DNA of 64,000 bases from CAWCUZ01 sp963798795 (GTDB taxonomy: Bacteria > Acidobacteriota > Vicinamibacteria > Vicinamibacterales > SCN-69-37): contig CAWCUZ010000006.1 in assembly GCA_963798795.1 (NCBI GenBank), forward strand, positions 469,615 through 533,614. Reading direction: 5' to 3'. Below, piece by piece: positions 8,494 to 18,259 of this stretch (position 1 is the first letter of the stretch; every line of letters starts with the position of its first letter). The position numbers and the translations under genes were made by a program. Under the pieces are notes generated by a model. The model was not told the origin of the DNA. It did no database searches and was given only the letters and a program-made list of their open reading frames with translations.

Positions 8494-10947
8494 CTACTCG
8501 TTTCGCAGCGCGATCATCGGGTCCACGCTCGCGGCGCGGCGCGCCGGGAGCAGGCTGGCGACGAGCGCGGCGGCGACCAGCGAGCCGACCGCCATGAGGA
8601 ACACGCGCGGATCGTTGATGGTGATCCGGAACAGGAACGCCTGGACGCTGGCGCCCAGGAACCAGGCCGTCCCGGCGCCGACGAGCAGGCCGACGCCGAC
8701 GAGCACCGACGCCTGCATCATCACCATCCAGATGACCCGGACCCGCGAGGCGCCGAGGGCCATCCGCACGCCGATCTCGCGCTCGCGCTGGGTGACGACG
8801 TACGCAAGGACGCCGTAGATGCCGACGCCGGCGATCACCAGTCCGAGCACGCCGAACAGGCCGATCAGCAGCATGTTGAACTTCCGCTGCGCGACCTGCC
8901 GCGCCAGGATTTCCTCCATGCTGTTGACGTTGCGCAGCGGGATGTCGGGAAAGACCGACAGCGCGGCCGAGCGCACGGCTGGCAGCACCGCGTAGGGGTC
9001 GCCGGTCGTCCGAACGACCAGCTCGCCGCCGAGCGTGCGGCTCTGCGCGACCGGCGTGTAGGCTTCGGTCCGCGGATCCGTCTCGAGGCTGCTCTGATAC
9101 ACGTCGCCCACGACACCGACGATCGTGCGGTCGCCGTTGATGCCGACGACCTTGCCGACGGCGTCCTCGCCCGGAAAGTATTTCTTCGCCGCGGACTCGT
9201 TGACGATGACGACCGGCGTCGCGCCGGCCCGGTCGGCGGCGGTGAAGGCGCGGCCGCGCCGCAGGGGAATCGCGAGCGCATCGAAGTACTCGGGGGTGAC
9301 GCGCCGGATGCTGATGCCGTGGTCGTCGCGCGGCAGTTCGCGGCCGGGAATGGTGAAGGTGGTGACGCTCATGCTGCCGCCCATCGGCATACCCCCGGCC
9401 ACGGCGGACGCGTGGACCACGCCGGGAACGCCGCGGAGCCGATCGACCAGGTCGGTGAACTGCGGGGACGAATCCGGCGGTTGCTGGTTGGGCGCGGTCG
9501 GTTCGAAACGCGGATAGATGGCGGCGGTGAGCACGTGGTCCGGCTCGAAGCCCGGATCGATGTGCATGACCGTGCGGAAGCTGCCGATGAAGAGCGTCGC
9601 GCCGACGAGCAGAACGATCGCGAGGGCGACTTCCGAGACGACGAGCGCGCTGCGCAGAAACTGGCGTGCGCGGCCGGCGCTGGCGCCGCGCGCGCCTTCC
9701 TTCAGCGCATGGGACAGATCCGGTCGCGACAGGTGCAGGGCCGGGGTGATGCCGAAGAGCAGCCCCGTGATGACGGCCAGGCCGCCTGCCGCGCCGAGCA
9801 CGCGCAGGTCGAGGCCGATGGAGGAGAGCCGCGGCACGCCGTTGGGCATCGCGTTCTTCAGCACGTCGACGCCCCACCACGCGAGCAGCACGCCGAGAGC
9901 GGTGCCGGCGATCGACAGCACCAGGCTCTCGGTGAGGAGCTGGCGGACGAGCGGCCACCGCGCGGCGCCCATGGCGGCGCGGATCCCGATCTCGCGCTCG
10001 CGCGAGGTCGCGCGCGCCAGCATCAGGTTCGCCACGTTGGCGCACGCGATCAGCAGCACCAGGCCGACGGCGCCGAGCAGGAGCAGCATCCACTGCTTCG
10101 TCCGCGCGCCGACGATGTGATCGCGCAGCGGCCGGACGCCGATCATCGAGTCCTTGTTCCAGTCCGGGTACGCCTGCCGCAGGGCGCCGGCGATCTGGTC
10201 CATGTTGGCCTGCGCCTGCGCGATGGTCACGCCCGGCTCGAGCCGCGCGATCGACTGCAGGTAGATGCTCATCCGGTGCGGGTCGCGGACCTTTTCATCG
10301 GGCGGGACGACGTATGGCACCCACAGATCCGTGGCCCGTGCGGCGCCGACGGGATAGGTGAACTCCGGTCCCATGACGCCGACGACCTCGTACGCGCCGC
10401 CTTCGAGCGGAATCGTCTTGCCGACGATGGCCGGATCGGCACTGAAGCGGCGGCGCCAGAGGCCGTCGCTGAGGACGGCGATGTGGTTGGCGCCTTCGAC
10501 CTCGCTGTCTTTCGTGAACGGGCGGCCCATCGCGGGGCGTGCGCGCAGCACGTCGAAGAAGCTGGCGGTGACGCGCTGCGCGCGCAGTTCTTCGGGTTCG
10601 GCGCCGGATTGGGTGAGCGTGAACGCGCCGCCCGCCACGGCGGCCATCGACGAGAACACCTGCTGCTGCGCGGCCCAGTCCACGTAGTTCTGCGGCGCGA
10701 TGCTCTGGACGGCGTCGGGGTCGCGGCCGGGCGGCGGCGGAAAGTCCGGGTTGGGCGCGTGCCGCTCGCCGACCGCGACGAGCCGGTCCGACTCGTCGAA
10801 GGGGAGCGACCGGAGGATGACCGCGTCGACCACCGAGAAGATGGCGGTGCTGGCGCCAATGCCGAGGGCCAGGACGAGCAGGGCCACGGCGGTGAAGGTT
10901 TTCGAGGCTTTCAGGGATCGCCAGGCGGCCTTGAGGTCGTCGCGCAT
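8494..10947 (-). CDS. ADOP-family duplicated permease
   Basis: An intact 817-residue permease without the N-terminal cytoplasmic leader; it begins MRDDLKAAWRSLKASKTFTA and enters the first helix at residue 18. The first FtsX domain starts near 286 (LLIACANVANLMLARATS, REIGIRAAMGAARWPLV) and the second near 686 (IAGVGIYGVLAYVVTQRERE, IGVRMALGASRVRVIWMV). It ends ARRAASVDPMIALRNE. No PadR adjoins it. It is divergent from the YVTN gene across about 160 bases, and a small periplasmic-domain lipoprotein follows it. Confidence 0.92.
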   Translation of the reverse strand: MRDDLKAAWRSLKASKTFTAVALLVLALGIGASTAIFSVVDAVILRSLPFDESDRLVAVGERHAPNPDFPPPPGRDPDAVQSIAPQNYVDWAAQQQVFSSMAAVAGGAFTLTQSGAEPEELRAQRVTASFFDVLRARPAMGRPFTKDSEVEGANHIAVLSDGLWRRRFSADPAIVGKTIPLEGGAYEVVGVMGPEFTYPVGAARATDLWVPYVVPPDEKVRDPHRMSIYLQSIARLEPGVTIAQAQANMDQIAGALRQAYPDWNKDSMIGVRPLRDHIVGARTKQWMLLLLGAVGLVLLIACANVANLMLARATSREREIGIRAAMGAARWPLVRQLLTESLVLSIAGTALGVLLAWWGVDVLKNAMPNGVPRLSSIGLDLRVLGAAGGLAVITGLLFGITPALHLSRPDLSHALKEGARGASAGRARQFLRSALVVSEVALAIVLLVGATLFIGSFRTVMHIDPGFEPDHVLTAAIYPRFEPTAPNQQPPDSSPQFTDLVDRLRGVPGVVHASAVAGGMPMGGSMSVTTFTIPGRELPRDDHGISIRRVTPEYFDALAIPLRRGRAFTAADRAGATPVVIVNESAAKKYFPGEDAVGKVVGINGDRTIVGVVGDVYQSSLETDPRTEAYTPVAQSRTLGGELVVRTTGDPYAVLPAVRSAALSVFPDIPLRNVNSMEEILARQVAQRKFNMLLIGLFGVLGLVIAGVGIYGVLAYVVTQREREIGVRMALGASRVRVIWMVMMQASVLVGVGLLVGAGTAWFLGASVQAFLFRITINDPRVFLMAVGSLVAAALVASLLPARRAASVDPMIALRNE

Positions 10948-11108
10948 GGTGGATTGGACGTGATTGTGGCCCGGTTGGGCTGGGGGCGATTGCTAAGAAG
11001 ATGCAAAAAGCGCGGCCGGCCGAGCCCAGGCCGGAATCGGGAGTCGGCGTCCGTCTGAGCAAGCAAGCAGGGGTCGGACCCCGTCATTCCGAAGGAGGCC
11101 GGTGGTGG
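10948..11108. other. Divergent intergenic region with GGGGTCGGACCCC palindrome
   Basis: This gap separates the minus-strand ADOP from the plus-strand YVTN gene. It contains the perfect palindrome GGGGTCGGACCCC (11070-11082), related to the repeat unit at the window start, and the Shine-Dalgarno sequence GAAGGAGG (11091-11098) for the YVTN gene. I see no convincing -35/-10 pair. Confidence 0.6.
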
Positions 11109-13859
11109 TTGACGTGCTCGATTCGACGATTCTGTTCCGGGAGATTTTCGCGGCTCCGCGGCCTCCTCCCTCTCGCGTTGGCCAGCGCCATGCTCGCCGG
11201 CCTGGCGTCGACGGCATCCGCCCAGACATTCGCCTACGTGCTGGGGCAGCGCGACGACCCGGCGCCGGGCAACAGCGGCATCCAGCTCGTGAACGTCATC
11301 GACACGAGCACGAACACGATCGTCGCGAGCATTCCGATCGGGCTCGGCTGCCTGTGCATCGATCCGGACGCTATCGCGGTGTCGCCCGACGGTACGCGCG
11401 TGTACGCGACCAACGAACTCGACGACACGTTGTCGGTCATCGACACGGCCACGAACACGGTGGTGGACACCATTTCCGTCGGACCGGCGCCGGTCGCCGT
11501 CGCGGTGTCGCCGGACGGGAGCCGGATCTACGTGCTGAACGGGAGCGGCTTTACCCCCTCCGTGGCCGTCATCAGCGCGGCGACGCACATGATCACGAAC
11601 ACGATCCACATCGGCGTCGCCCAGGCCAGAGGGATGGGGATCTGTCCTGACGGATCGTGTCTCTACGTGTCGACCTACGGCTCGAACAGCGTGAAGGTCA
11701 TCGACACGGCGACCGAAACCGTCGTGACCACGGTGCCGGTGGGCAGCCTGCCGGTCGGCGTCGACGTGCGGCCGGACGGCGCGGCGGTGTACGTGGCGAA
11801 CTACATCTCTGGCACGGTGTCCGTCATTTCCACGGCAACGAATACGGTGTCCACGACGATCACCGTTGGCGGCGGGGCGACCAGCGCCCGGTTCTCGCCG
11901 GGCGGCGCTACCGCCTACAGTGCCAACCAGACGGGCAACAGCCTCTCCGTCGTCGACACCGCCACGAACACCGTCACCGGAAGTCCCATTCCCGTGACGT
12001 ACAACCCGAGAACGCTCGAGTTCCTGCCGGACGGGAGCCGCGCGTATGTGGCGAACGACCTGACGGTGCAGGTCGTGAACACGACCACGAAGACCGTGGT
12101 CGGCACCATCAATCTCGTCGAGAACACTCACGGGCACGCGGCAGCTATCGCCATCGGCACTCCTCCCGCGACGACACTGACCGCGTCGCCGGCCACGCTG
12201 TTCTTTGGCGCGACGAAGAACGGGGCTGGCGGCGATCTGCTGCACGTCACGCCGCCGCAGACGGTGACCGTCGGGTTCAGCGGCGACGTTCCCGATTGGA
12301 CGGCGACGCCGAACGACGCGTGGATCGAGGTCGACGCCGCCGCAGGGCTGGTTGGCGGCACCGGAACAGGGCGGTTCGTCGTGTCGATCGTCAATCCCGG
12401 GAACGTGATTGGCGGTGCGACCAGTCTTTCTGGTTCGGTCACCGTTTCCGCGCCGGGCGCGGCGCCGGCCGTGCTGCCGGTGCAGTTGACCGTCAATCAG
12501 ACGCCGGCCACGAGCGCGAATCCCTTCGGCCGCGTAGACACACCGGCGCAGAACGCCACGGGACTGCAGGGGGCGATTGGACTCACAGGCTGGGCGCTCG
12601 ACGACGTGGGCGTGAACAGCATCAAGGTCTACCGCACCTGCTTCCCGTTCGACAATCCGGCGAGCTGCCAGGTGGTGCTTGGCAACAACGTCGTGCTCGT
12701 GGGGCCGGCTGGGTTCGTGCCGGGGGCGCGGTCCGATGTGGAAATGGCCTTTCCAGGCTACCCGCAAGCGTATCGGGCCGGCTGGGGCCTCCAGATCCTG
12801 TCGAACCAGTTGCCGCACGTGCCGAACATGACGACGAAGGGCGGCGAAGGCACGATGGCGCTCTATGCCGTCGCGACGGATGAAGAAGGCAAGCAGACGC
12901 TGCTCGGGCGCAGCTCGCCAGATCACACACCCACGACGATCACGCTCGACAATGACACGATTGCCAAGCCGTTCGGCACGCTCGACACGCCGGGGCAGGG
13001 GGCGACCGTCAGCGGGAACCTGGCCAACTTCGGCTGGGCGCTCACGCCGGATCTGAACGCGACCGCCGACGGGACCGACATCCTGATTCCGCTCAATGGA
13101 TCGACCATCGTCGTGTTCGTCGACGGCGTGTCGAAGGGCACCGTGACTTTCAATCAGTGCCGCGGCAACGTGGGCAACCCGGTGCCGCCGGGCGTCTTCT
13201 GCAACGACGATGTCTCGAACATCTTCGGGAACGCCACGCCGCAGGCGCCGCTGACGCCACGGTCGATGAACCCGACGAAGTTCCGGAATCTGGACGCCGC
13301 TCGCGGAGCGATTGGCTCCTTCAACATCGATACGACCACGCTGGCCGACGGGCTCCACACGATTGCATGGAGCGTGACAGACAGCGCCGCGCGGGCCGAC
13401 GGCATCGGCAGCCGGTTCTTCACGGTCTTCAATAGCGGCGCGCTGAGTGGTCCGGCGCGCGCGCGTGCGCTTGCGGACCTGGAGCGCGCTCCGGCGATGA
13501 GCCGCGGGAGTGTGTCGTCGCTCGCCAGTCTGGCGGCGGCGGCGGGCGAGGTCGTGATGCGCACGGGCTTCGATTTGAAGGCGCCGTACGCGCCGGTCGC
13601 GAGCGACAAGGTGGGCGTGTACCCGATCTCCCTCGAAGAGATGGGACGGCTCGAGGCGCTGGTCGGGCCGGTGGAGACCGGCTACCTCGTGGTCGGCACC
13701 CAATTGCGCGACCTGCCGATCGGATTGCACCTCGACCTCGGCACGGGCACGTTCACCTGGAATCCCCCCGTCGGGTATTTCGGGACCTACCGGCTCGTGT
13801 TCGTTGGAGGCGACCGGAAGCTGGTCGTCGACGTGACGGTGGGTCGATCGAAGCGTTGA
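11109..13859 (+). CDS. Secreted YVTN beta-propeller / Ig-like protein
   Basis: A 916-residue exported protein. The TTG at 11109 is chosen because GAAGGAGG lies 10 bases upstream and a signal peptide follows at once, ending STASA-Q near residue 38. Residues 40-350 hold YVTN-type propeller repeats (VAVSPDGTRVYATNELDDTL, SVIDTATNTVVDTISVG, repeated about seven times). Next comes a BACON/Ig-like domain (ASPATLFFGATKNG, DWTATPNDAWIEVDAAAG), then two related beta domains (GRVDTPAQNATGLQGAIGLT with GWALDD, and GTLDTPGQGATVSG). The end, GTYRLVFVGGDRKLVVDVTV, looks natural. Such proteins are cell-surface or secreted binding scaffolds; the ligand is unknown. The next gene overlaps its stop. Confidence 0.8.
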   Translation: MTCSIRRFCSGRFSRLRGLLPLALASAMLAGLASTASAQTFAYVLGQRDDPAPGNSGIQLVNVIDTSTNTIVASIPIGLGCLCIDPDAIAVSPDGTRVYATNELDDTLSVIDTATNTVVDTISVGPAPVAVAVSPDGSRIYVLNGSGFTPSVAVISAATHMITNTIHIGVAQARGMGICPDGSCLYVSTYGSNSVKVIDTATETVVTTVPVGSLPVGVDVRPDGAAVYVANYISGTVSVISTATNTVSTTITVGGGATSARFSPGGATAYSANQTGNSLSVVDTATNTVTGSPIPVTYNPRTLEFLPDGSRAYVANDLTVQVVNTTTKTVVGTINLVENTHGHAAAIAIGTPPATTLTASPATLFFGATKNGAGGDLLHVTPPQTVTVGFSGDVPDWTATPNDAWIEVDAAAGLVGGTGTGRFVVSIVNPGNVIGGATSLSGSVTVSAPGAAPAVLPVQLTVNQTPATSANPFGRVDTPAQNATGLQGAIGLTGWALDDVGVNSIKVYRTCFPFDNPASCQVVLGNNVVLVGPAGFVPGARSDVEMAFPGYPQAYRAGWGLQILSNQLPHVPNMTTKGGEGTMALYAVATDEEGKQTLLGRSSPDHTPTTITLDNDTIAKPFGTLDTPGQGATVSGNLANFGWALTPDLNATADGTDILIPLNGSTIVVFVDGVSKGTVTFNQCRGNVGNPVPPGVFCNDDVSNIFGNATPQAPLTPRSMNPTKFRNLDAARGAIGSFNIDTTTLADGLHTIAWSVTDSAARADGIGSRFFTVFNSGALSGPARARALADLERAPAMSRGSVSSLASLAAAAGEVVMRTGFDLKAPYAPVASDKVGVYPISLEEMGRLEALVGPVETGYLVVGTQLRDLPIGLHLDLGTGTFTWNPPVGYFGTYRLVFVGGDRKLVVDVTVGRSKR

Positions 13860-14515
13860 GGGCGGTACCGGCGACGGCAGCGCCGATCTCGGACGTCAGC
13901 GACGTGGACTTCACGATCACGCCGAGTATCACGGTGACGTCGCCGAACTCGGCCGTGACGTGGGCCGCCGGATCGACGCGGACGATGACCTGGAAGCACA
14001 ATCTGCCGGCGGGTGAAACGGTGGACATCACGTTCAGCGCTGACGGGGGCGTGACGTGGCTGGTGGTGGCAACGGCGGTCGGCAACGACACACCGACCGC
14101 CGGGTCGTACACGGGGCCGATGCCCGACGTCATCACGTCCAACGGCGTCATTCGCGTCAGCCCGACCTTGCATCCGGCGGACGGTGACGACGCGAAGAAC
14201 CCGATCACGCTCGAGGTCCCGGACGTCCGGGTGACGGCGCCGAACACCAACGTCAAGTGGACCGTCGGGGAGACGAAGACGATCAGTTGGCACCAGAACC
14301 TCGGAGACCTCGAGTCGGTTCGCATCGAGCTGAGCCGGGACGGCGGACTGACCTGGGAGGACGTGGCCGCCAGCGTGACGAACACCGGAACCGCGGCGGG
14401 CCACTTCGACTGGGTGGTCAGCGGACCCGCAACGGCCGCGGCGCGGATTCGCGTGACGTGGCTTGGCCACGCGACCGTTGTCGACGTGAGCGATCGGGAT
14501 TTTCGGATCGAGTGA
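13856..14515 (+). CDS. Kre9/KNH-like Ig-fold protein, possibly a detached C-terminus
   Basis: A 219-residue beta-rich protein with two copies of a Kre9/KNH-like domain: ITVTSPNSAVTWAAGSTRTM, with DITFSADGGVTWLVVATAV, and VRVTAPNTNVKWTVGETKTI, with RIELSRDGGLTWEDVAASV. The copies end in similar segments (ISDVSDVDFTI at the start, VVDVSDRDFRIE at the end). The start is a TTG overlapping the previous stop (TTGA), and there is no signal peptide of its own. The N-terminus begins in the tail of a missing domain repeat, so this is probably the end of a larger secreted protein that lost its front, or it is joined to the YVTN protein by a frameshift. It could also be translationally coupled as is. Confidence 0.65.
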   Translation: MRAVPATAAPISDVSDVDFTITPSITVTSPNSAVTWAAGSTRTMTWKHNLPAGETVDITFSADGGVTWLVVATAVGNDTPTAGSYTGPMPDVITSNGVIRVSPTLHPADGDDAKNPITLEVPDVRVTAPNTNVKWTVGETKTISWHQNLGDLESVRIELSRDGGLTWEDVAASVTNTGTAAGHFDWVVSGPATAAARIRVTWLGHATVVDVSDRDFRIE

Positions 14516-14525
14516 GTCCACAGGG

Positions 14526-14555
14526 CCCGCTGGTTCCGCTCCCCGAACCAGCGGG
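14526..14555 (+). terminator. Hairpin terminator
   Basis: A perfect 11-base stem (CCCGCTGGTTC / GAACCAGCGGG) with an 8-base loop lies 10 bases after the KNH-like gene stop and is followed by TTCGTTCCT. It separates that gene from the next PadR. Confidence 0.7.
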
Positions 14556-14626
14556 TTCGTTCCTCAGTGGCTGCTGCGGCAACGTCGACTGTAGACAAAG
14601 TGTCCTGAGTACGGTAGCGTGCGGCG

Positions 14627-14992
14627 ATGCGTGCCGCCCGCGACCCCGCCGATTTCCTCCCGCTCAAGACCGACGTCCTCCTGATCCTGCTCGCGCTGGC
14701 CGCACGGCCGCTGCACGGCTACGGCATCATCCGCGACGTGGAGGCCCGCTCGGAGGGCCAGGTCATCCTCCAGACCGGTGCGCTCTATCGCACACTGCGC
14801 CGGCTGCTGCGCGACCGGCTGATCGAAGAACGCCCGAGGCCCGCCGACGAGACGAGCGGCGACGGCCGGCGACGGTACTACCAGCCGACACCGCTCGGCC
14901 GGGCGGTGCTCGAGGCCGAGACCATGCGGATGGCGCGGCTCGTCAAAGCGGCGCGACTGACCGCTGACGGCAAGCTCCCGCGCCTGGTCTGA
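14627..14992 (+). CDS. PadR-family transcriptional regulator
   Basis: A 121-residue winged-helix protein: LKTDVLLILLALAARPLHGY, GIIRDVEARSEGQVILQTGA, LYRTLRRLLRDRLIEE. The wing carries RRRYYQPTPLGRAVL. It is spaced 3 bases from the following ADOP, so the two form a repressor-transporter operon. The effector is unknown; PadR proteins often sense small aromatic or drug-like ligands. Confidence 0.9.
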   Translation: MRAARDPADFLPLKTDVLLILLALAARPLHGYGIIRDVEARSEGQVILQTGALYRTLRRLLRDRLIEERPRPADETSGDGRRRYYQPTPLGRAVLEAETMRMARLVKAARLTADGKLPRLV

Positions 14993-14995
14993 CCG

Positions 14996-17695
14996 ATGGT
15001 CGAGCGGCTCTATCGCCTGGTGCTGCGGCTGCTGCCGCGCGAATTCCGGCGGCGGTTCGGCGCCGAGCTGATCGACACGGCTCGCGCGCTCGATCGCGAC
15101 GGGTTGTCCTCGTCGCGCCACCGCGTCCGGGCCTTTGCCGACGCCCTCTTCATGCCGCTCCGCCTGCGCGCCGATCTTCGCGACGAGGCGCGTGGCGCGG
15201 CACCCGCCAGGAGGACGCTCATGCCCGCCTTCTTCCGCGACGTCCGGTTCGCCATTCGGAGCCTCCGCCGCGATCCCGCGTTCACGCTGTTCGTCACCGT
15301 GACGCTGGCGCTCGGCATCGGCGCCAATGCCGCGATGTTCGGCATCGCCGATCGGCTGCTCATCAGCGGGCCCGCGTACGTGCGCGACGCCCGGCGCGTC
15401 GTGCGCGTGTACGCGACGACGCTGCCGCCCGGGATGCGGACGTTCACGACGGACGGCTTCGGCTACGTCACGTACGACGTGCTGCGGCGCGATTCGCCGG
15501 TGTTCGACGGGTTCGCGACGTATGCGATCGGCGACGTCGTCGTCGGCCGCAGTCCGGACAGCGCGCCGGCCCGAGCCGGCTTCGCCACGGCCGGCCTGTT
15601 TCCGTTGCTCGGCGTGGAACCGGCCGTCGGCCGGTTCTTTACGGAGTCGGAGGACGCCCCCGCCTCGCCTGAACCGGTCGTCGTCCTGAGCGACTCGACG
15701 TGGAACGGATGGTACGGCCGGCGGGCGGATGTCCTCGGCCGGACGGTCGTCGTCAATGACGAGGCGTACACGGTGATTGGCGTGGCGCCGCCGGGATTCA
15801 CGGGGCCCCAGCTCGGCCGCGTCGACCTGTGGATGCCCGGGAGCATCCAGGGCCGGCGCATGACCCAGGACTGGACGCGGAGCTGGAACTCGCAGTGGCT
15901 GAAGATCGTCGGGCGGTTGAAACCGGGGATCACGTTCGAGCAGGCGGGGGCCGCGGCCACGACCGTCTGGCGGCGCGGCTACACCGGCGGCGATCCGACC
16001 GATGCGCAGGCCCGGTTCACGGTCGCGTCGCTGTCGGCCGATTCGCGGGGCGCCGAATCGACCGAGTTGCGCGTGCTCCGCTGGCTGACCGCGGTGGCCG
16101 GGCTCGTCCTGCTCATCGCCTGTGCGAACGTCGTCAATCTGCTGCTCGCGCGCGGGGTGAAGCGATCGCGCGAAGTGGCGATCCGGTCCGCGCTCGGCGC
16201 CAGCCGCTTTCGCGTGGTGCGGCTGCTGCTGTTCGAGTCGCTGGTGCTGGCGATCGGCGGCGCCCTGGCGGGCGTTGCCGTCGCGTATGGCGTCGGGGGG
16301 CTGGCCAGGTCGGCGCTGTTCACGGCCGTCGAATGGCCGAACTCGCCGGTGAACGCCCGCGTGCTGCTGATGTCGGCCGCGCTGGCGATCGCCACGGGAC
16401 TGCTGATCGGGGTGCTGCCCGCCATTCGATCCACGCGCGCCGGCGTCGCCGACGCGCTCAAGACCGGCGCGCGCGACGGACGCGGGCGGCGCTCGCGCCT
16501 GCGCGGTGCGCTGACCGTCGTCCAGGCGACCGTGTCGGTGGTGCTGCTCGTGGGCGCAGGCCTGTTCGTCAAGAGCCTGTGGATGGCGCGGTCGGTGGAT
16601 CTGGGCATCGACACGCGGGTGATGGTGTTCGATGTGAACCGCCGGAGTCTGGCGGCCTACGCCGAAGGTCCCGCCCGGGAAGCCGAGCGCCAGCGGCGTC
16701 GGACGTTTCTCGGCACGACCGTGGACCAGGTGCTCGCGCTGCCGGGCGTGGAGCGCGCGGCCGTGGCGGTTGGACTGCCGTTCGGCAACCGGTTCACGAT
16801 TCAGGTGCGAAGGTCAGGCGGGGAGGCGATGCCGACCCTTTCGACCGGCGGACCGGGCATCAGTGCGGTCGGTCCGGCCTATTTCGACACCGTGGGGACG
16901 CGGATCGTCCGAGGACGGGCGTTCGGGCCCGGGGACCACGCCGGCACGGAGCCGGTGGCCATCGTCAGCGACTTCATGGCGCGCACGGTGTGGCCGGATC
17001 GGGATCCGCTCGGGCAATGCCTGCTCGTCGGCCCGGATGCGGCCGCGTGCACGCGCGTGATCGGTGTGGCCGGGGATACGCATCGCGGCCGGCTCCGTGA
17101 GGATCCGTCGATGCACTACTACATTCCACTCGGACAGGAGCTGACGCTGGGCTTTGGCGGCGCGGTGCTGGTCGTGCGGGCGGCGGATGGCGACGCGCCT
17201 CCGGTGGATGCGGTCCGGCGCCTCGTCCGCGACATGGATGGGTCGATCACGTACGTCACGGCGGAGACCGTTCAGGATCGGATCGATCCGCAGCTCCGAC
17301 CCTGGAGGCTTGGCGCGACGGTGTTCCTGCTGTCCGGCCTGCTGGCGCTCGTCGTGGCTGCGGTGGGTATCTACAGCGTGATGTCGTATCTCATCGCCGA
17401 TCGGCGGCAGGAGATCGGCGTGCGGCTGGCGCTTGGCGCCACGGCGGGCCAGATCGTGGCGCTCGTGCTGCGCGGGAGCCTGGTGCTGGCGGCGGTCGGG
17501 ATTGCCACCGGCGAGGGCATCGCGCTGCTCCTCGGCCGGTTCGCCGACCCGCTGCTCTTCGACACCTCGAGCCACGATCCGATCGTGTTCGGCGGCGTCG
17601 CCGGCGTGCTGATCGCCGTCGCGACGGCGGCCACGCTCGCACCCGCGCGCCGGGCGCGCGGGATCGATCCGGTCGAAGCGCTGCGGGTTGAATAG
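14996..17695 (+). CDS. ADOP-family duplicated permease (PadR-linked)
   Basis: An intact 899-residue permease. A cytoplasmic leader (MVERLYRLVLRLLPREFRRR) precedes the first helix near residue 95 (LFVTVTLALGIGANAAMFG). The first FtsX domain starts near 358 (GLVLLIACANVVNLLLARGV, REVAIRSALGASRFRVVRLL) and the second near 772 (VVAAVGIYSVMSYLIADRRQ, EIGVRLALGATAGQIVALVL). It ends ARRARGIDPVEALRVE. It lies directly downstream of its PadR. Leader-bearing ADOPs in this window tend to be the PadR-linked ones. Confidence 0.92.
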   Translation: MVERLYRLVLRLLPREFRRRFGAELIDTARALDRDGLSSSRHRVRAFADALFMPLRLRADLRDEARGAAPARRTLMPAFFRDVRFAIRSLRRDPAFTLFVTVTLALGIGANAAMFGIADRLLISGPAYVRDARRVVRVYATTLPPGMRTFTTDGFGYVTYDVLRRDSPVFDGFATYAIGDVVVGRSPDSAPARAGFATAGLFPLLGVEPAVGRFFTESEDAPASPEPVVVLSDSTWNGWYGRRADVLGRTVVVNDEAYTVIGVAPPGFTGPQLGRVDLWMPGSIQGRRMTQDWTRSWNSQWLKIVGRLKPGITFEQAGAAATTVWRRGYTGGDPTDAQARFTVASLSADSRGAESTELRVLRWLTAVAGLVLLIACANVVNLLLARGVKRSREVAIRSALGASRFRVVRLLLFESLVLAIGGALAGVAVAYGVGGLARSALFTAVEWPNSPVNARVLLMSAALAIATGLLIGVLPAIRSTRAGVADALKTGARDGRGRRSRLRGALTVVQATVSVVLLVGAGLFVKSLWMARSVDLGIDTRVMVFDVNRRSLAAYAEGPAREAERQRRRTFLGTTVDQVLALPGVERAAVAVGLPFGNRFTIQVRRSGGEAMPTLSTGGPGISAVGPAYFDTVGTRIVRGRAFGPGDHAGTEPVAIVSDFMARTVWPDRDPLGQCLLVGPDAAACTRVIGVAGDTHRGRLREDPSMHYYIPLGQELTLGFGGAVLVVRAADGDAPPVDAVRRLVRDMDGSITYVTAETVQDRIDPQLRPWRLGATVFLLSGLLALVVAAVGIYSVMSYLIADRRQEIGVRLALGATAGQIVALVLRGSLVLAAVGIATGEGIALLLGRFADPLLFDTSSHDPIVFGGVAGVLIAVATAATLAPARRARGIDPVEALRVE

Positions 17696-17740
17696 AGCCG
17701 GCCGTGGGCCCTCGGCCCTCGGCGCCCGATCCCGGGACCC

Positions 17741-18259
17741 TCAGGTCCGAAGGTATTTCTCTTTCAACTGATTGCGGTGGTGGATTTCGTGGCCCGCCGC
17801 GATCCAGATCAGGCTGCGGACGGAGATTGGCTTGCCGCTCGCGATGCCGACCCTCTGTGACTGCGCGTCGTCGAGGCTGTCGAACACCGCCAGGTTGCCG
17901 TCGCGCACGAGCCGCCACTCGTCGAACAGGCTCTTGATGGATCGGTTGCCGGCTCGCGCGGCTGCGGCGAAGGTGTCCTGGTCCATCGAGGGCATTTCGC
18001 CCTCGGCGCTGCGTGCGAACCAGAACGCGCGGAAACCGAAGACGCGCTCCGAATCGGTCAGATGGGCGAGGACCTCGCGCACGGTCCACTTTCCCGGCGC
18101 GTAGCGGCGGTCGGCGACGGCTTCGGGGTCCGGGCCAAGCAGTTCGGCGGTCCGGTCGATGCCGCGGCGGAGGATCTGCAGCACGTCGCCGTCAGGGACG
18201 AGGTCGATGTACTTGCCGTAGTACTCGGCGTGTTCGGTTGTGGCGGGTCGATGCAGCAC
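17741..18259 (-). CDS. DinB-family protein
   Basis: A 172-residue four-helix-bundle protein of the DinB/YfiT superfamily. The metal-site motifs are visible: WTVREVLAHLTDSERVFGFR with the first histidine and GHEIHHRNQLKEKYL near the C-terminus with the others. Members include thiol-dependent transferases (mycothiol or bacillithiol S-transferases) and uncharacterised hydrolases; the cosubstrate here cannot be told. It is convergent with the upstream ADOP, 45 bases apart, and divergent from a repeat-rich gap. Confidence 0.85.
   Translation of the reverse strand: MLHRPATTEHAEYYGKYIDLVPDGDVLQILRRGIDRTAELLGPDPEAVADRRYAPGKWTVREVLAHLTDSERVFGFRAFWFARSAEGEMPSMDQDTFAAAARAGNRSIKSLFDEWRLVRDGNLAVFDSLDDAQSQRVGIASGKPISVRSLIWIAAGHEIHHRNQLKEKYLRT

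Noticed and set aside
7519..11058. A plus-strand open frame of 1179 codons over the region of three minus-strand genes.
   Set aside because: It is antisense to well-conserved ADOP and lipoprotein genes. Composition is Arg/Asp/Gly/Ala-rich without domains, as expected for the open antisense frame of GC-rich genes.
10911..13730. A minus-strand open frame of 939 codons.
   Set aside because: It is antisense to the YVTN propeller gene; low-complexity Arg/His/Asp-rich sequence.
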